DNA of 64,000 bases from Aquirufa rosea (GCF_004118285.1 NZ_SDHY01000001.1:372001-436000); one strand, 5' to 3'; positions 9,614 through 17,996 are shown, numbered from the stretch's first letter. Numbers and translations: made by a program. Notes: a model not told the origin generated them from the letters alone.

Positions 9614-11703
9614 AATTAAAATATCGAGGCATTTTTTGCTTAACGCTTATTCTGTTATTGGGAAATTGGGAACTTTCCGCACAATCCTATTCATTTCCAC
9701 TCATTAGAAAAGAAAAAATACAAATTGCAAGGGACTCCTACGGAGTCCCACATATTTTTGCACCTACAGACCCTGAAGTTGCATATGGCTTAGCTTGGGC
9801 GCATGCCGAGGATGATTTTAAAACCATTCAAACGCTCATTCTTACAGGAAAGGGCAAATTAGGCACCTATTTAGGCAAGAAAGGTGCTCCTGTAGATTAT
9901 GTTTTTGGTCTTTTGCAGACTAAAAAATTAGTCGAGGAACAAATTAGTTCTATGGACCCAAAGTTCATCATGCTAATCAAAGGCTATTTGTTGGGATTAC
10001 ATGCCTATGCTAATGCCCATCCTAAAGAGGTCTTAAATAAACATGTCTTTCCTATCACGGTGGAAGAATATTTATCCACCACCGTTTTTTCTGTGGCAGT
10101 TTTTTGTGGCGTGGAAAGAACTCTTCCAAAACTATTAAATGGCAGTATAGCCACTTTACCTGGATTTACAGGAGAAGGTAGTAACTCCTTTGCGATACAT
10201 TCGTCCAAGTCGGAAAGTGGAGAAAATATGCTGGTCATCAATGCGCACCAACCCATCGAAGGAGCAACTGCTTTTTACGAGGCTCATCTTCAAAGTGAGG
10301 AGGGTTGGAATATGTTGGGAGGATTATTTCCAGGTGCGCCACTCATTTTTCATGGAACAAGCACAAATTTAGCCTGGGCACATACGGTTAATTTTCAGGA
10401 TAAAATAGATGTATATCAGCTCAGAACAGATGCTAAACATCCGGGAATGTATTGGGTAGATGGCGACTGGCTTCCCTTACAAAAAAGAAAAATCAAATTG
10501 AAAATCAAGGGATTACCTTTCAGTATATCCAAATGGGCTTATAAATCCATTTATGGCCCTACCGTAAAAGGGCCTATAGGAGCCTATTTTTCTATGCGAT
10601 TACCTTCCTTGATGGATGCCAAGGCGCTTGAACAATGGTACCATATGAATCGAGCAAACAATTTTGGTGAATTTAAAAAAGCATTGGAGGAGAATCATTT
10701 AGCCATGTTCAACATACTTTATGCTGATAAGGATAACCACATATTTTATGTCTCCAACGGTAAAATGCCCTTTAGAAATCCAGACAAAAAATTCAATTGG
10801 TCATCTACATTACCTGGAGATACTCGTGCTAGCTTATGGAATTCTTTCAAACCATTTGCTGCTTTACCACAATACCTTAACCCTAAAAGTGGTTATTTAT
10901 TCAATACCAATCATTCTCCCTTTTTGGCAACCGCAGACAGTGAAAACTTAAATCCTGCTGATTTTGATCTAAATGATGGCTATGAATTGTATCACAATAA
11001 TCGAAGTGCAAGAGCCAAGGAATTATTGGATGCGGAAGATAAGATTAGTTATGAGGAATTAAAAAAAATCAAGTTTGACCGTCAACTACCCAAAAAGATT
11101 TTATATCCCTATGGTTACCATGCTGAATCACTCTTTCAAGTAGACGCTAATCAATACCCTCATATAAAAACTTTAGTGGAAAAACTGCAATCTTGGGATC
11201 ATGTGGCAGCACCAGAAAGTCAAGGTGCACTCATTTACCTCATGGCATATTACTATATTCCCAAAATCATGGAAGGAAGATCTGATCAAAAACTGAGTTT
11301 GGCAGAAGCCGTAAAAGTTTATGAACATATTCAAGAAACCTTAATCAAAAATTTTAAAAGAACTGATTTGAGTTTAGGAGATGTACAGCGATTGGTCAGA
11401 GGAAAGGAAGATTGGCCGCAAGGAGGAATGCCTGATGTGTTGGCAGCTGTAATGTCCGTGGAGATGGAAGGAGGTAAAAGAAGAATGAACAGTGGTGATG
11501 CTTACATACAGTTTGTTCGCTTTCCCAAAAATGGTGGCTTGCCCTTGATTGAATCCGTGAATACTTTCGGTGCTAGTTCTCAACCCAATAGCCCTCATTT
11601 CGCCGACCAGCGCCCATTGTATCAAGCTCAAACACTTAAGCCTATGACCTTGGATAAAAAGACAGTATTGGAGCAGGCAAAGAGGATTTATAATCCGGAA
11701 TAA
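9610..11703 (+). CDS. Penicillin acylase family Ntn-hydrolase (N-acyl amidase), secreted
   Basis: A 697-residue protein of the penicillin amidase / acyl-homoserine-lactone acylase family with a signal peptide (LTLILLLGNWELSAQS). Family enzymes are made as one chain and self-cleave before a nucleophilic serine. Here the scissile site is GEG-SNSFAI, with Ser191 becoming the new N terminus; the small chain would be about residues 25-190. Other conserved blocks are RDSYGVPHIFA, WAHAEDDF, PGAPLIFHGTS and AWAHTVN. These enzymes cleave amide bonds to acyl chains such as beta-lactam side chains, N-acyl homoserine lactones or siderophore acyl groups. As the last gene of the GH30 operon it may remove an N-acyl chain from a sugar or sphingoid. 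The exact substrate is unknown. Confidence 0.88.
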   Translation: MKLKYRGIFCLTLILLLGNWELSAQSYSFPLIRKEKIQIARDSYGVPHIFAPTDPEVAYGLAWAHAEDDFKTIQTLILTGKGKLGTYLGKKGAPVDYVFGLLQTKKLVEEQISSMDPKFIMLIKGYLLGLHAYANAHPKEVLNKHVFPITVEEYLSTTVFSVAVFCGVERTLPKLLNGSIATLPGFTGEGSNSFAIHSSKSESGENMLVINAHQPIEGATAFYEAHLQSEEGWNMLGGLFPGAPLIFHGTSTNLAWAHTVNFQDKIDVYQLRTDAKHPGMYWVDGDWLPLQKRKIKLKIKGLPFSISKWAYKSIYGPTVKGPIGAYFSMRLPSLMDAKALEQWYHMNRANNFGEFKKALEENHLAMFNILYADKDNHIFYVSNGKMPFRNPDKKFNWSSTLPGDTRASLWNSFKPFAALPQYLNPKSGYLFNTNHSPFLATADSENLNPADFDLNDGYELYHNNRSARAKELLDAEDKISYEELKKIKFDRQLPKKILYPYGYHAESLFQVDANQYPHIKTLVEKLQSWDHVAAPESQGALIYLMAYYYIPKIMEGRSDQKLSLAEAVKVYEHIQETLIKNFKRTDLSLGDVQRLVRGKEDWPQGGMPDVLAAVMSVEMEGGKRRMNSGDAYIQFVRFPKNGGLPLIESVNTFGASSQPNSPHFADQRPLYQAQTLKPMTLDKKTVLEQAKRIYNPE

Positions 11704-11705
11704 AG

Positions 11706-11740
11706 AATGTAGAATTTTTAGCTATGAATAAATCTACATT
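11706..11740. repeat. Palindromic intergenic element, copy 1 (ATGTAGA type)
   Basis: AATGTAGA (11706-11713) and TCTACATT (11733-11740) form an inverted repeat between two convergent genes. The same core recurs at three other convergent junctions (16671, 33707, 60863). It may be a bidirectional terminator or a REP-like element. Confidence 0.5.
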
Positions 11741-12591
11741 TATTTACTTGTGTATTTATAAAAGCCTTCTCCGGTTTTTTCACCTAATTTCCCAGTATCG
11801 ATGTAGGTTTTCAATAAGGCAGCAAAGGCCTGAGAATTCGCATCGGGTAATTGGTGGGTGACGTGCCAAGCGGTATCTAGACCAATTTGATCCAAAATAG
11901 CAAATGGACCCATAGGTACATGAAAATTCACTTTCCAGGATAGGTCAATGTCTTCAATAGTAGCTACCTGATTGACTAAAAGTTTTCCTGCTGCACCTAA
12001 AAAAGACAAAAGCATGGCATTAAAAATATAGCCATGATTCTCTTTTCGAACGTAGACGGGCACTTGATTCAGTCTGCGTCCAAAATCCTGCAGAATAGGA
12101 ATCAATTCCATGTTGGTTCCTGGATGTGGCATGATATCCACCACCCGAGAATAAAAAACATCATGAAAATGAAAAGCACAAAATTTCTCTGGTCGACCCG
12201 TAAAGGAAGCCAAAGAGGAGGGAAGTAAATAAGAGGTATTGGTGGTAAAAATTGTTTTTTCTGGGGCAATTTCACCCATCCTCGTCCACACTTTCCTTTT
12301 GATTTCGATGTCCTCAGTCACCGATTCAGAAATGATATCAGCCTGGTTCACAGCCTCTTGATCATTCAAAGTATAGCTTAACCGATTTAATGCTAATTGA
12401 ATATCTTCTGCAGTATAAATTTGGCTGGATACCAAACTTTTAGCGATTTTTTCAATCATCTTTTTAGATAGTTCAAACGACTTTTCATGAATGTCATACA
12501 CCTTTACCTGGAAACCAGATAAGGCAGATTGAAAAGCTATTCTAGTCCCTAAAGTGCCAGCACCTAAGATGCAAACATGTTGAATATCCAT
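11740..12591 (-). CDS. 3-hydroxyacyl-CoA dehydrogenase family protein
   Basis: A 283-residue protein with the NAD-binding start VCILGAGTLGTRIAFQSA (residues ~6-23) and the family fold of 3-hydroxybutyryl-CoA dehydrogenase: an N-terminal Rossmann domain to ~185, then a helical C-terminal domain ending GEKTGEGFYKY. The catalytic block FCAFHFHDVFYSRVVDIMPHP keeps the FHFH segment around the active histidine. The expected reaction is oxidation of an L-3-hydroxyacyl-CoA to 3-ketoacyl-CoA with NAD. It is the last gene of a four-gene acyl-CoA operon, one base after the phosphotransferase gene. It differs from FadB-type fusions in lacking a hydratase domain. Confidence 0.85.
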   Translation of the reverse strand: MDIQHVCILGAGTLGTRIAFQSALSGFQVKVYDIHEKSFELSKKMIEKIAKSLVSSQIYTAEDIQLALNRLSYTLNDQEAVNQADIISESVTEDIEIKRKVWTRMGEIAPEKTIFTTNTSYLLPSSLASFTGRPEKFCAFHFHDVFYSRVVDIMPHPGTNMELIPILQDFGRRLNQVPVYVRKENHGYIFNAMLLSFLGAAGKLLVNQVATIEDIDLSWKVNFHVPMGPFAILDQIGLDTAWHVTHQLPDANSQAFAALLKTYIDTGKLGEKTGEGFYKYTSK

Positions 12592-12592
12592 A

Positions 12593-13621
12593 TTAAATTC
12601 GATTTGTTAATATACTTTGAATGGCTAGTTTGGCACAAGCTTTTACCACATGTATCAATTCCGCAAACCGGGAATCAGGAGCAAAACCTTGCAAGTGACG
12701 CTGGTAGATTTGCTGGGCTATTACTCCAACCTTAAAAAGTCCAAAAGCGTAGTAAAACGAAACATTATCCAAGGATATCGAACTGTGTTTGGCATAATAT
12801 TCAATAACCTCCTCACGGGTAAAATTGCCCTCTGCATAGGATAAATTAAACATCTTCAATATTTCTGGATCTTTAGCCTCCGCCCAATAGGCTAGTAGTG
12901 TTCCTAAGTCCATGCGAGGATCACCAACAGTGGCCATTTCCCAATCCAAGACTGCTATTACCTCAGGCTTCTCCCAAGAGGAAAGAACGAGATTGTCATA
13001 TTTAAAATCATTGTGAATAAAGCCTACCATTTCATCGGTCGGAATATGCTCTTTTAACCAAGAAGCTAAATTCGACATATCTAGAATTTCCTCCGTTTGA
13101 GCATTATCATAACGATCAGCCCATCCAGTGACCTGACGCACCATGTAACCTTCAGACTTGCCTAATTTACCCAAACCTGACTGGTCTAGATCCAATTGAT
13201 GTAATTCCAACAATACATCTAGGGAATGAGCTGAAAGATGGCGAAAAAATGAACTAGGCAAATGCTGTGCTTCAGGCATTTTATTTCTCAGTATCGGGCC
13301 TTCTACATGTTCCATAACAAAAAAGGGTGCTTCCCAAATAGACTCATCTTCGCAACAAAGTATGGGCTTAGGGATTTTATGATAGCCCGCCTTTTCCAAA
13401 GCCTGTAAAATTCGGAACTCTCGGACCATATCATGTGCCTTAGAAATCTTTTTCCCTAGGGGCGGCCTCCGCAAGACCCATTTTTTTCCATGCGCCTCTA
13501 TTCCAAAAGTCAAATTAGAAAAGCCTCCTCGAAATGGACTGATTTGCCATTCCGATTCAGGAATGCCCAAATTTTCGGACAAATATTTCCAAAGTGAGGC
13601 GTTTTGCTCTACATCCTTCAT
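12593..13621 (-). CDS. APH-family phosphotransferase (ACAD10/11 kinase-like, LvaA-like)
   Basis: A 342-residue aminoglycoside-phosphotransferase-fold kinase. The N-lobe has FRGGFSNLTFGI and WVLRRPPLG, a signature of the subfamily fused to acyl-CoA dehydrogenase in ACAD10/11. The C-lobe has the Brenner loop HNDFKYDN (residues 203-210, catalytic Asp205) and the metal-binding VLDWEMATVGDPRMDLG. It overlaps the acyl-CoA dehydrogenase gene by 4 bases. The known precedent is phosphorylation of the 4-hydroxy group of 4-hydroxyacyl-CoA (LvaA in Pseudomonas putida levulinate catabolism; ACAD10/11 in animals), not antibiotic resistance. Family placement is clear; the substrate is inferred from the neighbour. 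Confidence 0.85.
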   Translation of the reverse strand: MKDVEQNASLWKYLSENLGIPESEWQISPFRGGFSNLTFGIEAHGKKWVLRRPPLGKKISKAHDMVREFRILQALEKAGYHKIPKPILCCEDESIWEAPFFVMEHVEGPILRNKMPEAQHLPSSFFRHLSAHSLDVLLELHQLDLDQSGLGKLGKSEGYMVRQVTGWADRYDNAQTEEILDMSNLASWLKEHIPTDEMVGFIHNDFKYDNLVLSSWEKPEVIAVLDWEMATVGDPRMDLGTLLAYWAEAKDPEILKMFNLSYAEGNFTREEVIEYYAKHSSISLDNVSFYYAFGLFKVGVIAQQIYQRHLQGFAPDSRFAELIHVVKACAKLAIQSILTNRI

Positions 13622-14829
13622 TTGGCTGAATAATTTTTGATGATTCGTTTGGCTAATACGGTCTTGTGCACTTCATCTGGTCCATCATAAATTTTCGCAC
13701 CTCGCTCATGTCTATACCAGAATGACAAAAGAGTATCATCCGTGATGCCTAAAGCTCCATGTACTTGAATGGCTTTGTCTATCACCCGCATCAGCACATT
13801 AGACACGTAGAATTTAATCGTTGAAATATCTTCTTTTGCCGCTTTTGCACCATATTTTTCAATCAAATAGGCAGTTTGTAAAACCATCAATCGAGATGCT
13901 TTTATTTCAGCTGCACTTTCCGCTATTCCATGCTGAATGCTTTGTTGGTCGGCCAAGAAGTGATTCGGGTTTAATTCTCTACTAGAAGCTCTTTTGCAGG
14001 TCAATTCCAATACTCTTTCACAAATTCCTATCCAACGCATGCAATGATGTATCCTACCTGGGCCTAGTCGCTCTTGAGCTAATGCAAATCCTGCACCTGC
14101 TTCACCTATCAAGTTAGAAGCAGGTACTCTACAATCCTTAAATGCCACTTCACCATGAGATAAGTAATCTTCACCTTCATCACCCATAATGGAAATGTTA
14201 CGGATAAGTCGGTATCCAGGATTATCCAATGGAACTAAAATCATGCTGGCCCTTTGATATGGATTTAGATTTTCCGGGTCAGTTATAGCCATGACTATGG
14301 TAAAATGAGCCCCATCAGCAGAAGAGGTAAACCATTTGTGACCATTGATCACAAATTCATCTCCATCTAACCTAGCTTGAGTAGAAAGGTGAATGGGGTT
14401 ACTTCCTGCGTGCTCTGGTTCAGTCATGGCAAAGCAGGAACGAATCTCTCCTTTTTGTAAAGGAATCAGATAGGTCGATTTTAATTCCTCTGATGCAAAG
14501 CGATGCATCAATTCCATGTTTCCTATATCAGGCGCTTGGCAATTAAATACATAATGTCCTAAGGGGCTTTGTCCAAGAATTTCGGATATAGAAGCAAATT
14601 CCAATAAACTTAGTCCCAAGCCACCCTCTTGCTCGGATAAGTGTGGGGCAAATAGGCCTTCTGACTTGGCTTTTTTTCTTAATGCATTCAGGGAAGGTAA
14701 ATGAGCCTTAAAGGAACCATATATAGCACCTTGCTCTAAGGGAATCAGTTCCTCTCGAACAAATTGTTGGTAACGAGGTATTAGTTCTTTTACTCGATCT
14801 GAAATAAATAAAGCGGGTATAGCTTCCAT
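13618..14829 (-). CDS. Acyl-CoA dehydrogenase (ACAD11/LvaC-like)
   Basis: A 403-residue FAD acyl-CoA dehydrogenase with the usual three-domain plan: a helical N domain, a middle beta domain with SCFAMTEPEHAGSNP and NGHKWFTSSADGAHF, and a C-terminal helical domain with IQVHGALGITDDTLLSFWYR and DGPDEVHKTVLAKRI. The DGPDEVH ending is characteristic of the ACAD10/11 branch. In that branch the enzyme acts with an APH kinase to convert 4-hydroxyacyl-CoA through a 4-phospho intermediate to an enoyl-CoA. The gene overlaps the kinase gene by 4 bases and lies 5 bases after the SDR gene. It is probably cytoplasmic and needs an electron-transfer flavoprotein if it carries out net oxidation. Confidence 0.9.
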   Translation of the reverse strand: MEAIPALFISDRVKELIPRYQQFVREELIPLEQGAIYGSFKAHLPSLNALRKKAKSEGLFAPHLSEQEGGLGLSLLEFASISEILGQSPLGHYVFNCQAPDIGNMELMHRFASEELKSTYLIPLQKGEIRSCFAMTEPEHAGSNPIHLSTQARLDGDEFVINGHKWFTSSADGAHFTIVMAITDPENLNPYQRASMILVPLDNPGYRLIRNISIMGDEGEDYLSHGEVAFKDCRVPASNLIGEAGAGFALAQERLGPGRIHHCMRWIGICERVLELTCKRASSRELNPNHFLADQQSIQHGIAESAAEIKASRLMVLQTAYLIEKYGAKAAKEDISTIKFYVSNVLMRVIDKAIQVHGALGITDDTLLSFWYRHERGAKIYDGPDEVHKTVLAKRIIKNYSAK

Positions 14830-14834
14830 AAGTT

Positions 14835-15602
14835 CTAAATAGTAAAACCTCCGTCAACAGTTAATACAGTTCCCGTAGTATAGGCTGATGCCTCTGAAGC
14901 GAAGTACAAGGCTGCTGCAGCTATTTCGTCGGGTTTTCCCACCCGTTTAATAGCCAATCCTTTCATCATTTGTTTTAAAATATGCTCATTATCCCATAAG
15001 GCTTCCGAAAACTTAGTTTTAATTAGCCCTGGACATATCGCATTCACGCGGATACCATGCTCCCCCCATTCTTTGGCAAAAACCTCCGTCAAAGAAATCA
15101 ATGCAGCCTTGCTGACACTGTATATCCCTAATCCTGGTTCAGGAGATAAACCACCGATGGAAGAAATGTTAATGACGGAGGCTACCTCGGATTTTTTCAA
15201 GTAAGGAAAACATAGCTTCATCAATTGAAATGGTGCTTTCAGATTGACTTCAATAATCTTGTCAAATGCCTCCAAGCTAGTATCTTCCACAGGTCCAAAC
15301 ACTGGATTAGTGGCCGCATTATTCACCACAATATCCAATTGACCAAATAATTCAATCGTTTGATCTACCAATGATTGTAAATCATCCATGTGACCCACAT
15401 GACAGGCGATGGCTTCAACCTCCAAACCTTTTTCCCTCAATTCCTGAGCCATCTCATCCAAGGCTTCTTGCTTCCTACTACTAATGACAACTTTCGCACC
15501 AGCTTGGCCAAAAGCCTCCGCGATACTTAGTCCAATACCTTTACTGGCTCCGGTGATCAAAGCCACCTTGCCGTCTAGGGAAAATAATGAAAATGGATAC
15601 AT
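14835..15602 (-). CDS. SDR family oxidoreductase (LvaD-like / 3-ketoacyl reductase-like)
   Basis: A 255-residue classical short-chain dehydrogenase. It has the TGASKGIGLSIAEAF nucleotide-binding motif (residues ~18-32), the NNAATNPVFG block, the catalytic serine in INISSIGG, YSVSKAAL (Tyr-x-x-x-Lys), and the CPGLIKT and VDGG ends. Classical SDRs of this length oxidise or reduce hydroxy or keto groups on acyl thioesters or steroids. It is the first gene of the minus-strand acyl-CoA operon, 5 bases before the dehydrogenase gene, so a hydroxyacyl-CoA or ketoacyl-CoA substrate is likely. It could play the role LvaD has in 4-hydroxyvalerate catabolism. Confidence 0.88.
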   Translation of the reverse strand: MYPFSLFSLDGKVALITGASKGIGLSIAEAFGQAGAKVVISSRKQEALDEMAQELREKGLEVEAIACHVGHMDDLQSLVDQTIELFGQLDIVVNNAATNPVFGPVEDTSLEAFDKIIEVNLKAPFQLMKLCFPYLKKSEVASVINISSIGGLSPEPGLGIYSVSKAALISLTEVFAKEWGEHGIRVNAICPGLIKTKFSEALWDNEHILKQMMKGLAIKRVGKPDEIAAAALYFASEASAYTTGTVLTVDGGFTI

Positions 15603-15608
15603 AAAATA

Positions 15609-15628
15609 TTGTTTTCTTAAGAAACAAT
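15609..15628. promoter_or_regulatory. Palindromic operator candidate between divergent genes
   Basis: A perfect 12-base palindrome TTTCTTAAGAAA (15613-15624) extends to TTGTTT...AAACAA with one extra base. It sits 7 bases upstream of the SDR start codon, in the only shared regulatory gap of the acyl-CoA cluster. No regulator gene is adjacent. Confidence 0.4.
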
Positions 15629-15713
15629 TTAAGCATTCTAAGCATTAATTGAGTCAGCCATCCATATTTTTTTTATATATTCCTTATTATTTCAAAGCCA
15701 ATAACTTAATAGC

Positions 15714-16679
15714 ATGAAACAAGTCATTTTTGAACAAACTGGATTGCCTGAAGAGGTCCTGCAATATGTCGATGCTGCCATGCCTGAACCTAAGGAGCAG
15801 GAGGTAAGAATCAAGGTTTTAGCTAGAAATATTAACCCTTCCGATATCATGTTTATCCAAGGTATGTATGGTATTCAGCCCAAACTCCCTTGTAGCGCAG
15901 GATTTGAAGCGGTAGGAATTATAGATGCTTGCGATAGTTCAAGTTTATATCCCTTGGGCACACGAGTAATATTTACGGCCATAGGTACTTGGAAAGAATA
16001 CGTATGCGTACCAGTTCATTCACTTATACCTGTGCCTGAAAATATGAGCAATGAAGTGGCTTGTCAAGCCTTTATAAATCCTTTAACAGCCTATGCCATG
16101 TTGGAGGAAAGTGGTTTGCAGGCAGGAGATAAGCTACTCATCACGGCAGGAGCCTCTGCCTGGGGTAAATTGGTCATACAAATGGCCAAACAAAAAGGCA
16201 TCTGGGTGGCGGCTACTGTCCGACAAGAGGCTCAAAAACAACTGCTGTATCAATTAGGTGCAGATCTAGTCATTAATACCGAAGAGGAAAAGATAAGCGC
16301 CAGAATGAAGGAATCAGCACCGCAAGGAGTTCCGTGTATTTTTGATGCCGTGGGTGGAAAATTAGCGGCACAAATATTACCATCTTTGGCATATGGCGGA
16401 ACCATGCATGTCTTTGGCTTATTGAGCTTAGAAAATATTCCCCTGAATTCAGGATTATTAATTTTCAAGAATCTAAATGTAAAAGGATTTTGGTTAACTA
16501 GTTGGATGGAAAAAAGTAGTCCGGAAAAAAGAAAACAAGCTATTCATACTGTTTTTCAACATTTAAGCAACTCCAGTCTTCAAGTTGATATAGCAGGAAC
16601 CTTTCCCTTAGAGGAGTTTCAAGCGGCCATAAAAGCTTATAATTCTCCCGGTAGAAATGGGAAAGTACTTTTAATGTAG
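15714..16679 (+). CDS. MDR-family zinc-free oxidoreductase (quinone oxidoreductase / 2-enoyl thioester reductase-like)
   Basis: A 321-residue medium-chain dehydrogenase/reductase without the catalytic or structural zinc cysteines. It has NINPSDIMFIQGMYG near residue 38, the GFEAVGII segment, and a Rossmann domain from ~140 (LLITAGASAWGKLVIQMAKQ; the usual G-x-G-x-x-G is modified to GASAWG). The closest functional groups are quinone oxidoreductases and mitochondrial-type trans-2-enoyl-thioester reductases (MECR/ETR). Divergent transcription from the SDR gene across a 111-base gap suggests it serves the same acyl-CoA pathway as an enoyl reductase. That role is inference; a general NADPH:quinone reductase is possible. 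Confidence 0.8.
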   Translation: MKQVIFEQTGLPEEVLQYVDAAMPEPKEQEVRIKVLARNINPSDIMFIQGMYGIQPKLPCSAGFEAVGIIDACDSSSLYPLGTRVIFTAIGTWKEYVCVPVHSLIPVPENMSNEVACQAFINPLTAYAMLEESGLQAGDKLLITAGASAWGKLVIQMAKQKGIWVAATVRQEAQKQLLYQLGADLVINTEEEKISARMKESAPQGVPCIFDAVGGKLAAQILPSLAYGGTMHVFGLLSLENIPLNSGLLIFKNLNVKGFWLTSWMEKSSPEKRKQAIHTVFQHLSNSSLQVDIAGTFPLEEFQAAIKAYNSPGRNGKVLLM

Positions 16680-16783
16680 AATGGAGAATTACAAATTTGG
16701 TTGATGAAATATCTTTTCATGATATTCCTTAAACCCAATAGTATATGGTTTAGCTCAATTCTTCATTTTCCATTCTACATTAA
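16671..16783. repeat. Palindromic intergenic element, copy 2, long arms
   Basis: The arms at 16671-16689 and 16765-16783 are 19 bases with one mismatch (core TTAATGTAGAATGGA / TCCATTCTACATTAA). They are separated by a 75-base AT-rich centre. The left arm contains the stop codon of the MDR gene, and the right arm abuts the stop of the convergent hydrolase gene. Confidence 0.6.
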
Positions 16784-17971
16784 CTACAACATAGCCATCA
16801 CGGCTTCATCACCTTGAAGTGCATTTTGTGGAATAGGATGTTGCTCATTGAAGACGCATAATTCTTGGTTAGTAAGAATGACAGATTTACTTTCATCCAC
16901 TTCACCCCGTTTATTTAGCACTAAATTCATATCCATACTCAAATGCTTAGCCAAGAAAGGATAGAGCGCCATTCGCTTATTTACCCCATAATCATGAACA
17001 TCTTTGGCTAGGTGTACATTTTCAACCAAATTTTCCTGATTAAATAGGCTATAAATCTGCTTAATGAAGGGGTATTCCACTTGGGGAGTATTCTTAGTCC
17101 AATCAGCTCCATCTGAAATCAACAGCATAGGTCTCGGTGCCGTCAAAGCAGCTATTTCTACGTTATTTGTTTGATAATCTCCTTTCTTGTGAATGGGCAT
17201 GCCACTTTCGCAATTACATCCTCCAAAAAAATGAGCAGAAACCATCACACATGGTACAGCTACTTTGATGCGGTTATCCAGAGCTGCCAGCAGAAATGTC
17301 TGCGTTCCGCCACCCGATTCACCTGTCATGGCTATCCGTTGGGAATCTACCTGCGGTAAGCTCATAAGAAAATCTAAAGCACGCGTACTGTTGATGGTTT
17401 GAAGTTTCAAGGATTTTTTGAGGTTATGAGTACACTGATGCGAATCGCCATAACCTATCATATCATACGTAAAAACAATGGCACCCATTCGTGCAAGAGT
17501 GGCACATCGACGCTGTGTTTGTTCTCTAAACCTACCCTCAGATGCGCCATCATGTCCATGGGTACATAAAATACCAGGGTAAGACTTATTAGATTCCAAA
17601 ATTGCAGGTCTATATAAATTCCCAGTCACATAAAATCCAGGAATACTTTCAAACGCCACATTTTCTATGGTATAACCATTATACTCCTTGCGGCTATGTA
17701 TAATGGGACTGCTTTTGGGGGCATTAGGCATTTTAGTCAATTCCATCCCCGTTTTTAATTGCTTGATAATTTGTTCTGAACGTTTTTTCCATGCTTTAAG
17801 CGAACTAGGTCGATGTTGTTCCAAAAAAGCCCTCCCTTGTTCCTCTGTAAAATAGCCTCCTCTACATAGCTCAGGCTCATCTCCAGCAAGCCACGCCGTT
17901 GGATCAGGTAAACCCAAAGCACTCAAAGCTAGGCTACTTGATTGCAAAAAATGACGTCTATTAATTTTCAT
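16784..17971 (-). CDS. Alpha/beta hydrolase (acetylxylan-esterase/abhydrolase_7-like), Tat-type signal
   Basis: A 395-residue secreted alpha/beta hydrolase. The N terminus INRRHFLQSSSLALSALG is a twin-arginine-type signal. The fold blocks are GILCTHGHDG (oxyanion region), the nucleophile elbow TGESGGGTQTF, an Asp-bearing strand PRPMLLISDGADWT and the terminal histidine in DVHDYG. A cysteine-containing loop, GGCNCESGMP, is typical of large dienelactone-hydrolase/acetyl-xylan-esterase relatives found in carbohydrate loci. The precise ester substrate is unknown. The DUF1801 gene lies 25 bases upstream on the same strand and may be co-transcribed. Confidence 0.85.
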   Translation of the reverse strand: MKINRRHFLQSSSLALSALGLPDPTAWLAGDEPELCRGGYFTEEQGRAFLEQHRPSSLKAWKKRSEQIIKQLKTGMELTKMPNAPKSSPIIHSRKEYNGYTIENVAFESIPGFYVTGNLYRPAILESNKSYPGILCTHGHDGASEGRFREQTQRRCATLARMGAIVFTYDMIGYGDSHQCTHNLKKSLKLQTINSTRALDFLMSLPQVDSQRIAMTGESGGGTQTFLLAALDNRIKVAVPCVMVSAHFFGGCNCESGMPIHKKGDYQTNNVEIAALTAPRPMLLISDGADWTKNTPQVEYPFIKQIYSLFNQENLVENVHLAKDVHDYGVNKRMALYPFLAKHLSMDMNLVLNKRGEVDESKSVILTNQELCVFNEQHPIPQNALQGDEAVMAML

Positions 17972-17996
17972 AAAGTATAGGTTTAGAATTTGATTG

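Noticed and set aside
12593-13621. Aminoglycoside resistance kinase
   Set aside because: The LRRPPLG block and overlap with an acyl-CoA dehydrogenase point to the ACAD10/11 and LvaA branch rather than antibiotic resistance.
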